Below are positions 57,992-64,000 of a DNA stretch of 64,000 nt, piece by piece. A model generated the notes under the pieces. The model saw nothing but the letters and a program-made list of their open reading frames with translations. It was not told the DNA's origin and ran no database searches. Position 1 is the first letter of the stretch, and every line of letters starts with the position of its first letter. A program made the translations under genes and the position numbers. This stretch comes from an uncultured Oscillospiraceae bacterium (lineage in GTDB: Bacteria > Bacillota > Clostridia > Oscillospirales > Acutalibacteraceae): assembly GCA_900545655.1 (NCBI GenBank), contig UQZY01000002.1, forward strand, positions 1 to 64,000, written 5' to 3'.

Positions 57992-59755
57992 ATGGGTTAC
58001 AAACCGTACAAAGGCTTTGAGCCAAAGTGGATTAAAGAAGCTGCTCCGGCTGACAGCTACCGTTCCATCTTCCGTTGGGGAGATCCGAACCACTTCAAAT
58101 TTCCGAAGGAGTCTCTTTACAACATGGTAAAGGACAGAATCGGAGTAGATGATGATTATTGCAAAGACTACAAACTTGACACAGGTCTCGAAAAAGTTGA
58201 TTTTAAAGGCGAATATGCTCCGAAAATGGCTGCCGAGCACGTAGATTTTTTCAAGAGTGTCTACGGGGATGATTGGTCACAGTCTGACTATGACCGCCTT
58301 TCGGTTGCTTACGGACAGACTGCATATGACCTTTATCGTATGCGTGAACACAAGTTCGACAGTCTTCCTGATATTGTAGTTTATCCGAGTACATCAGAGC
58401 AGATTGAAAAGACAGTTGACTACTGCGCAAAGAATAAGATTCCTCTTTATGTTTACGGTGGCGGTTCATCGGTAACAAGAGGCGTTGAGCCTGTAAACGG
58501 CGGCGTTTCACTCGACATGAGACGCAAGTTCACCAAGGTTATAGCCTTCAATGAAGTTGACCAGACAATCACTGTTCAGGCAGGTATGTCGGGTCCTGAT
58601 CTTGAGAAGCATCTTAACAACGCTGTTGCAGAATTCGGCGCAAAGAGAGCTTACACATGCGGTCACTTCCCGCAGTCTTTTGAGTATTCATCAGTAGGCG
58701 GCTGGGTAGTAACCAGAGGTTCAGGTCAGAACTCAACATACTATGGCTGCATCTCAGATATGGTTATCCAGCAGAAATATGCTACTCCGAGAGGAAGAGT
58801 TCTTACATCTCACTATCCTCGTGAGGCTACAGGTCCTAACCTTAATCAGATCATGATGGGCTCAGAGGGCACTTTCGGTGTTCTTACAGAAGTAACACTT
58901 AAGGTTTTCCGCTTTATGCCTGAAAACAGAATCCGTTTCTCATTCATCTTTAAGACATGGGAATCAGCTATGGACTTTGCACGTGAGGCTCTTCAGTCAG
59001 AAGCAGGATTCTCATCTGTATTCCGTCTTTCAGACCCTGAAGAGACAAACATGATGCTTCGTCTTTACAACGTTGACGAAACTCCTCTTCATCCGCTTCT
59101 TGAAAAGCTCGGCTACAAGGATATGGAGCGTTGTCTCTTCCTCGGCTTCACTGACGGTGAAAAAGGTTATTGCAGAAACGTTGCAAAGAATATCTATAAA
59201 ATTGCACTTCAGCACGGCGCTCTTCCTCTTACAGGTGCTGTATGTAAGGGTTGGGAAAAAGGTAGATTTGATGACCCGTACATGAGAGACTCTCTCCATG
59301 ATTTCGGTATAATCATCGACACAATGGAGTGTACGGTAAACTGGTCAAATATGGCTCAGGTTCACAGAGATGTACGTGCCGTATGTCATGCGCGTCCTGA
59401 CACGGTTGTAACAACTCATATGTCACACTGCTATCCGCAGGGTGCAAATCTCTACTTTATCTTTGTTGCCAAAATTGACAACTCAGAAGACTTCAAAGCA
59501 TATCATGCAACTATTCTTGACGCTATTCAGAAGTCAGGCGCTGCTCTTTCTCACCATCACGGTATCGGTAAGATGTTTGCTCCGTGGCTTGAGGGTGACC
59601 TCGGAAGAACTGAGTACGGTGTTATCAGAGCTCTTAAGGAGTACTTTGATCCTGATTACACAATGAACCCGGGCGGAACAATAGGTCTTGACCTTCCTGA
59701 GGATAAGAAGAGATTCCTCCGTGAGGGCTACAGCGACATGGCTGACCTTAAATAA
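57992..59755 (+). CDS. FAD-binding oxidoreductase, alkyldihydroxyacetonephosphate-synthase-like
   Basis: A 587-residue flavoprotein of the PCMH/FAD_binding_4 family with FAD-oxidase C domain. The FAD site is YVYGGGSSVTRGVEP, followed by SVGGWVVTRGSGQNSTYYG, typical of AGPS. The motif SHHHGIGK (His521-His523) matches the three-His active site of alkylglycerone-phosphate synthase. Bacterial members are often labelled AGPS or D-lactate dehydrogenase; the HHH motif favours AGPS chemistry on a DHAP ester. ATG 57992 has AAGGAG 8 bases upstream. It ends the TetR-controlled operon and is followed by a strong terminator. Confidence 0.87.
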   Translation: MGYKPYKGFEPKWIKEAAPADSYRSIFRWGDPNHFKFPKESLYNMVKDRIGVDDDYCKDYKLDTGLEKVDFKGEYAPKMAAEHVDFFKSVYGDDWSQSDYDRLSVAYGQTAYDLYRMREHKFDSLPDIVVYPSTSEQIEKTVDYCAKNKIPLYVYGGGSSVTRGVEPVNGGVSLDMRRKFTKVIAFNEVDQTITVQAGMSGPDLEKHLNNAVAEFGAKRAYTCGHFPQSFEYSSVGGWVVTRGSGQNSTYYGCISDMVIQQKYATPRGRVLTSHYPREATGPNLNQIMMGSEGTFGVLTEVTLKVFRFMPENRIRFSFIFKTWESAMDFAREALQSEAGFSSVFRLSDPEETNMMLRLYNVDETPLHPLLEKLGYKDMERCLFLGFTDGEKGYCRNVAKNIYKIALQHGALPLTGAVCKGWEKGRFDDPYMRDSLHDFGIIIDTMECTVNWSNMAQVHRDVRAVCHARPDTVVTTHMSHCYPQGANLYFIFVAKIDNSEDFKAYHATILDAIQKSGAALSHHHGIGKMFAPWLEGDLGRTEYGVIRALKEYFDPDYTMNPGGTIGLDLPEDKKRFLREGYSDMADLK

Positions 59756-59788
59756 TTGTTAACCAGTCTTCATATATAAATCCTATCC

Positions 59789-59828
59789 AAAAAGGAAACG
59801 GGCACCGCAAGGTGTCCGTTTCCTTTTT
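59789..59828 (+). terminator. Terminator of the oxidoreductase operon
   Basis: 18-position stem AAAAAGGAAACGGGCACC / GGTGTCCGTTTCCTTTTT (one G-U) with a GCAA tetraloop. Confidence 0.93.
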
Positions 59829-59893
59829 GATATCAACTGTCGGATTTCAGAAAAAATGCTTCTTTGTTAATAGTTTTTATCCGTTAAGTAAGT

Positions 59894-60544
59894 GTGCAAA
59901 ATAAGAATGAACGGCACGAAAGTTCGGATTTCTTGTGTCAAAAATTTTATACATTGCGACACAAAACATGTCCTATTTTACCTTATGAGAGTTATCCGCA
60001 TATCATAGTAGATGATACCGTAGACAAGTTGGAGCGAGAGGGCACGGAATATTGTCTTTGCGAGAAAAATGTGCTAGGATACTATAGAGGAAACAAGGAA
60101 AAATATGACCTCATAGACATAATAATCATAGGGCTCGGAGGCTTTGAGAAAAAGGATGATGAAACCATCATAGGCTTTCTTGACAACATACTGGACCGAG
60201 ACCTTGAGCCGCTGATGAGAAGAAAAATACTTAAAGAGAAATTTGACATAACAACAGATGAAGACTTTATGGAGGTGTTTGATGACATGTGTAACTTAAG
60301 CGACGGTGTATATCTTGACGGAGTGGAAAAAGGTATTATGCAGGGCAAGGCAGAAGGACTCTTGCAAGGTGAAGCTCGTGGCATTGAAAAAGGAATCATG
60401 CAGGGCAAAGCAGAGGGTATCATACAAAATAAAATTGATATGCTCAGACAGTTTATGTCCAACAATCATACGTTTGAAGAATTTATACAGTTATTCAACA
60501 TAACCGACAAAAACGAAATAAAGTTTTTGAAGGAAAATCTGTAA
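59894..60544 (+). CDS. Rpn/PD-(D/E)XK nuclease-like protein, N-terminus probably lost
   Basis: A 216-residue protein resembling the C-terminal half of the Rpn recombination-promoting nuclease/transposase group: a helical region (DILDRDLEPLMRRKILKEKF style) and repeats EKGIMQGKAEG at about 147-175, followed by a helical end. The PD-(D/E)XK catalytic core of the family is absent. The GTG start at 59894 has no ribosome site, and the first 30 residues read as unrelated sequence. It is either a remnant of a larger gene or a small relative; no transposon ends are visible. Confidence 0.55.
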   Translation: MQNKNERHESSDFLCQKFYTLRHKTCPILPYESYPHIIVDDTVDKLEREGTEYCLCEKNVLGYYRGNKEKYDLIDIIIIGLGGFEKKDDETIIGFLDNILDRDLEPLMRRKILKEKFDITTDEDFMEVFDDMCNLSDGVYLDGVEKGIMQGKAEGLLQGEARGIEKGIMQGKAEGIIQNKIDMLRQFMSNNHTFEEFIQLFNITDKNEIKFLKENL

Positions 60545-60572
60545 AAATTTGATATAACAATAGAGGATAAAC

Positions 60573-60605
60573 AAAAAAGCAGTCCGGTTGGACTGCTTTT
60601 CTTTT
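60573..60605. terminator. Bidirectional terminator beside tRNA-Leu
   Basis: Perfect 11-base stem AAAAGCAGTCC / GGACTGCTTTT with a GGTT loop. It ends both the Rpn-like gene (+) and the tRNA transcript (-). Confidence 0.88.
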
Positions 60606-60689
60606 GGTGCACCTGACAGGAATCGAACCTGCACCTCTTGCGAGACTAGATCCTAAGTCTAGCGCGTCTGCCAGTTCCGCCACAGGTGC
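60605..60689 (-). tRNA. tRNA-Leu, anticodon UAG
   Basis: An 85-base class II tRNA on the minus strand, with encoded CCA. Acceptor GCACCTG/CAGGTGC, anticodon stem CTAGA/TCTAG with loop CTTAGGA giving UAG, long variable arm (TCTCGCAAGAGG) and GGTTCGATTCC in the T-arm. Confidence 0.96.
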
Positions 60690-60862
60690 ATGTGAAGTTT
60701 TTGTGCAATGCGCAAAAAGTATTATACATAATCACATGCACCTTTTCAAGACTATGGATAAATATTATTGAGTTGAATAATTTGCGGAACCGGCGTACAA
60801 TAAAAGTACGATTAATGGGACAACATGTCTCGCAGGGGACTTAATGCATGGGGGTGCAGCGT

Positions 60863-61861
60863 ATGTCCGGAAATAACAATTCAAAATTAAAATTACTTCG
60901 TATTTATGACATCCTTTGTGAAAAGAGTGATGAGGAGCATCCTCTTTCCGCATCGGATATCAGTGCCGAGCTCAGCTTGTTCGGTATCAATTCGGAACGA
61001 AAATCGGTATACAGTGATATTTCTGTGCTTCAGTCATACGGATACGACATCATAAAAGTGTCGCAACCGAAAAAAGGCTTTTATGTAGGTGACAGAGATT
61101 TTCAGATTGCCGAAGTGCGTCTGCTTATAGACGCTGTTCAGTCGGCTAAGTTTATAACCGAGCACAAGACCGAGGAGCTTATTTCAAAGATAGAAAAAAG
61201 GCTCAGTAGGTATCAGCGTGAAATGCTTTCAAAACAGGTATATGTAGACCACAGAAATAAGAACGGCAATGAAAAAATCTATTACACGATAGACTCTCTT
61301 TCACAGGCTATAACCGAAAAGAAAAAGGTGCGTATACACTATATCAAGAGGCGCATTGAGACGGGTGAGAGACCGAAAAACGAGGAGCATGTATACATCG
61401 TCACGCCGTACGCCCTTATTTGGTCAAACGACTATTACTATCTTGTGTGTAACAACAATAAATATGACAATCTCATGCATCTTCGCATTGACAAAATCAT
61501 TTCAACAAAGGTTTTATCCGATGACGGACGCCCGATTTCAGAGGTAAGCAAGTATAAAAACGCTTTTGACGCAGCCGACTATGCCTCAAAGGTATTCAAT
61601 ATGTATTCGGGAAGCCCGGAAAGGATAAGCCTTATATGTGCAAATTCACTTTGGGACACGGTACGTGACAGATTCGGTGAGGATGTCATGGTTATTGAAC
61701 GTACAAATGAAACCTTTACCATAGCGACAACAGCTGCTCTCAGCGAGGGACTTACGGCATGGATTTTACAGTATGCCGACAGGATGAAGGTGGAATCACC
61801 GAGGTCGCTTAAGGATGAGGTTCTTGAAAAGGCAAGAGCTACGGTGGCGGCGTATGAATAA
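60863..61861 (+). CDS. WYL-domain transcriptional regulator
   Basis: A 332-residue regulator of the YafY/PafC type. The N-terminal HTH is at about 5-65 (KLKLLRIYDILCEKSDEEHP, ERKSVYSDISVLQSYGYDI). A middle helical part and the WYL domain follow (VRIHYIKRRIETGERPKNEE, TPYALIWSNDYYYLVCNN, MHLRIDKI). The WYL consensus is partly altered: the Trp-Tyr-Leu triad reads as DYYYLV. ATG 60863 has GGGGG 8 bases upstream. It overlaps queH by 8 bases. Ligand unknown; such proteins bind oligonucleotides or cyclic nucleotides. Confidence 0.88.
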   Translation: MSGNNNSKLKLLRIYDILCEKSDEEHPLSASDISAELSLFGINSERKSVYSDISVLQSYGYDIIKVSQPKKGFYVGDRDFQIAEVRLLIDAVQSAKFITEHKTEELISKIEKRLSRYQREMLSKQVYVDHRNKNGNEKIYYTIDSLSQAITEKKKVRIHYIKRRIETGERPKNEEHVYIVTPYALIWSNDYYYLVCNNNKYDNLMHLRIDKIISTKVLSDDGRPISEVSKYKNAFDAADYASKVFNMYSGSPERISLICANSLWDTVRDRFGEDVMVIERTNETFTIATTAALSEGLTAWILQYADRMKVESPRSLKDEVLEKARATVAAYE

Positions 61862-62492
61862 GGTCAACTACGGTAAGGAACTTGAAAAAAAGCTGTCGCT
61901 TATACAGAGGGAGATTGATTCCCATGGGCTCAGTGTAAGGCCGACTTTATTGCTTCACAGTTGCTGCGGACCGTGCTCTTCATATGTTCTTGAGTACCTT
62001 GAGCCGTATTTCAAGATAACGGTATTTTATTTCAATCCTTGTATTTTTCCTCGGAGTGAGTATCTGCACCGTAAAGAAGTTCAAAAAGAGCTGATAAGTC
62101 AGATGAATGGGAACGGGTCGGAGATAAGCTTCCTGGATGCTGATTATGACCATGATTCATTCCTTGATTTGGTGAAGGGCCATGAAAACGATCCCGAGTG
62201 CGGAGAACGCTGCCATATCTGTTACAGACAAAGGCTTTCGCAGACAGCGGTATATGCAAAGGAAGGCAAATACGATTATTTTACAACTACACTTACGGTG
62301 AGTCCTTACAAGGATGCTGAGATTTTAAACAAGCTCGGAGCGGAGCTTTCACGCGATTATGAAATCCCTTATCTCTTGTCCGATTTCAAGAAAAAAGAGG
62401 GTTATAAGAGATCCATAGAGCTTAGTAAAGCATACAACCTTTACAGACAGGACTATTGTGGCTGTGAGTTCTCTTTGCGAGACTGCGGATAA
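61854..62492 (+). CDS. queH: Epoxyqueuosine reductase QueH
   Basis: Last step of queuosine synthesis in tRNA: reduces epoxyqueuosine to queuosine. QueH is the non-cobalamin, iron-dependent enzyme. The 212 residues contain LLLHSCCGPCSSYVL, FYFNPCIFPRSEY, CGERCHICYRQRL, SPYKDAE and DYCGC, the Cys set that holds an iron-sulfur cluster and iron. ATG 61854 overlaps the WYL gene; no good ribosome site, so coupling is likely. Other queuosine genes are not in view. Confidence 0.93.
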   Translation: MNKVNYGKELEKKLSLIQREIDSHGLSVRPTLLLHSCCGPCSSYVLEYLEPYFKITVFYFNPCIFPRSEYLHRKEVQKELISQMNGNGSEISFLDADYDHDSFLDLVKGHENDPECGERCHICYRQRLSQTAVYAKEGKYDYFTTTLTVSPYKDAEILNKLGAELSRDYEIPYLLSDFKKKEGYKRSIELSKAYNLYRQDYCGCEFSLRDCG

Positions 62493-62552
62493 ATTGACTT
62501 ATCTGCGCCGTTGAAGTATAATTTACTCCGACTGGAGGGATATATTTTCTCT

Positions 62553-63905
62553 ATGATAAAGAAAAGAAACAATGAAGAGTTCAAGAAAATGATCATGTTT
62601 TTCATGTCAATTATCATTCTTGTTGCTCTTACCGCTATATTTGCATTTACATGGTTTGACATAAATAAAACCATGGAAGTAATGCCTTTCGACACCAAGG
62701 GTCACTATCTTATTATTTTACTGTATTTCTCTATGCAGTACCTCTTTTCAAGGATTTACGGTGCATTGCAGATAGGCTACTACAAGATGTCTGACATCCT
62801 TTATTCGCAGGCACTTACAACAATTATCGTGGATATCCTTATGTATGCGGTAATGAGCCTTGTTGCGCGTGAACTTATTTCGCCGGCGCCTGTTGTGATT
62901 ATGCTATGTATGCAAGTCGTTGTTATCGCGGTGTGGTCTTTTATAAGCACACATCTTTACAAAAAGCTTTATCCGCCGTATAGACTTGTAGTTATTTACA
63001 GCAACCATTCCGCAACTAACCTTGTGCGTAAAATGGCAGTACGTGACGACCAGTTTCAAATCTGTGAGGCAGTAAGGCTTGAAGAGGGCTTTGACAGAAT
63101 AAAAGAACGGATTGACTGCTATGACGGTGCTATCATATGCGACATACCGGGCTCTGACAGGAATGATCTTCTTAAGTACTGCTTTGATAACAATAAACGT
63201 ACCTACGTAACTCCTAAGATTTCGGATATACTTATCCGTGCCGGAGAAAATATTCATCTTTTTGATACACCGTTGCTCCTTTGCAAAAACAGCGGACTTA
63301 CCTTTGAAGAGAGATTTTTCAAGAGAATTCTCGACATCCTTGTTGCAACGCTGGGGCTTATTGTGATGAGTCCGTTTATGCTTATAACGGCGCTTGCCAT
63401 TAAAATTCAGGACGGCGGTCCGGTTTTCTTTAAACAGGACAGAGTTACAAAGGATGGAAAGGTTTTCAAGATAATCAAATTCCGCAGTATGAAGGTTGAT
63501 GCCGACGCCGACAGAGGCGGGGAGGCTCATTCCGCCACGGTTGATGATGACAGAATCACACCGGTAGGAAGGGTAATCCGCGCCTGCAGGATGGACGAGT
63601 TCCCGCAGATATTCAATATCCTTAAGGGAGATATGTCAGTTGTGGGACCGAGACCAGAGTGCGTTGAAAATGTTGAAAGGTACCTACAGGAAGTACCTGA
63701 ATTTGCATACAGGCACAAGGTTAAGGCCGGTCTTACCGGTTATGCACAGATTTACGGCAAGTACAACACAACTGCGTATGATAAGCTCAAGCTGGATTTA
63801 TTTTACATCGAAAACTATTCCATAAGAACAGATCTTCGACTTATTTTTATGACCGTAAAGGTGCTCTTTATGAAGGAGAGTACCGAGGGCTTTGATGAAA
63901 CCTAA
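62553..63905 (+). CDS. Undecaprenyl-phosphate sugar transferase (EpsL/WcaJ-like)
   Basis: Starts lipid-linked glycan assembly by transferring a sugar phosphate to undecaprenyl phosphate. The 450 residues have four N-terminal membrane spans (about 15-110), a CoA-binding-like linker domain at about 145-245 and the catalytic sugar transferase domain from about 258, with RILDILVATLGLIVMSPFM, KIIKFRSM, RMDEFPQIFNILKGDMSVVG and GLTGYAQIYGKY. TGGAGGG lies 12-13 bases before the ATG, slightly long. It runs to 63905, so the C-terminus is complete. rfbB may feed the same surface polysaccharide, but lies 50 kb away. Confidence 0.94.
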   Translation: MIKKRNNEEFKKMIMFFMSIIILVALTAIFAFTWFDINKTMEVMPFDTKGHYLIILLYFSMQYLFSRIYGALQIGYYKMSDILYSQALTTIIVDILMYAVMSLVARELISPAPVVIMLCMQVVVIAVWSFISTHLYKKLYPPYRLVVIYSNHSATNLVRKMAVRDDQFQICEAVRLEEGFDRIKERIDCYDGAIICDIPGSDRNDLLKYCFDNNKRTYVTPKISDILIRAGENIHLFDTPLLLCKNSGLTFEERFFKRILDILVATLGLIVMSPFMLITALAIKIQDGGPVFFKQDRVTKDGKVFKIIKFRSMKVDADADRGGEAHSATVDDDRITPVGRVIRACRMDEFPQIFNILKGDMSVVGPRPECVENVERYLQEVPEFAYRHKVKAGLTGYAQIYGKYNTTAYDKLKLDLFYIENYSIRTDLRLIFMTVKVLFMKESTEGFDET

Positions 63906-64000
63906 AAATAAATATGTCAGATAAATACAAATTGCTCTGTCGGGTAGGCGGGGTAATTTGTTATTTTTTTAACACATGATTGTATTATTTGGGACATTTT

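Noticed and set aside
59756..60860. Genomic island or attachment site at tRNA-Leu next to the Rpn-like remnant
   Set aside because: No repeat of the tRNA 3' end and no integrase were seen.

Overview
The window looks like chromosomal DNA of a low-to-mid-GC, anaerobic, spore-forming Firmicute of the Clostridia, probably Oscillospiraceae/Ruminococcaceae-like. This is inferred from strong AGGAGG-type ribosome sites, frequent TTG and GTG starts, the sporulation genes yqfC, yqfD and ylbJ, the ylxM-ffh-rpsP-khpA-rimM-trmD order, a DNA polymerase I with a decayed proofreading site, and oxygen-independent redox enzymes. The exact taxon cannot be read from the sequence. Most genes are on the + strand.

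Layout. 1-6.4 kb: a helicase-associated C-terminal fragment, metG, a TatD nuclease, a HAD phosphatase, dusB and a DUF2804 protein. 6.4-7.06 kb: a gap with a previously hidden 56-codon gene. 7-14.7 kb: an iron alcohol dehydrogenase, polA-rimI, tsaD, rfbB and an MBL-fold protein that has lost metal ligands. 14.9-20.1 kb: a secreted SGNH hydrolase with a sorting-like tail, then a MarR regulator divergent from an alpha/beta hydrolase fused to a membrane domain. 20.1-26 kb: small conserved-looking proteins, tRNA-Arg(CCG), a lipoprotein, a DUF1015 protein, and ylbJ-yqfC pointing away from yqfD. 26-33.7 kb: phoH-ybeY-era, a HigBA toxin-antitoxin locus with a frameshifted toxin, recO-mutS2 and an AIM24 protein. 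33.8-38.5 kb: hicAB and the SRP/tRNA-modification operon. 38.5-45.5 kb: ptsH, uvrC, rsmD-coaD, a coiled-coil protein, a DUF4830 protein, rsuA and a PucR/CdaR-like regulator.

45.7-52.9 kb is a cell-division and envelope block: ftsE with a roughly 225-residue repeat-rich tail, ftsX, a complete M23 peptidase, an S41 (CtpA-like) protein whose catalytic Ser and Lys are both replaced, and a single-pass protein with a SDVSG-repeat exterior and a long Pro/Glu-rich tail. The first four are packed as one operon and probably form an FtsEX-controlled wall-hydrolysis machine.

53-59.8 kb: GntR and TetR regulators, the latter divergent from a four-gene operon with a consensus promoter and a perfect inverted-repeat operator. 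It encodes a GlpA-like FAD oxidoreductase with an N-terminal BON-like segment, a second FAD/NAD oxidoreductase, a DUF1667 iron-sulfur-type subunit, and an alkyl-DHAP-synthase-like flavoprotein with the HHH motif. A link to glycerol-3-phosphate/DHAP chemistry and possibly ether lipids is an inference. 59.9-64 kb: an Rpn-like remnant, tRNA-Leu(UAG), a WYL regulator, queH and an undecaprenyl-phosphate sugar transferase.

I found no CRISPR array, rRNA, insertion sequence or convincing riboswitch. The best candidates for something new are the FtsE extension with the pseudo-protease in the same operon, the AGPS/GlpA-like operon, and promoters placed so that their start point lies inside the upstream terminator hairpin.
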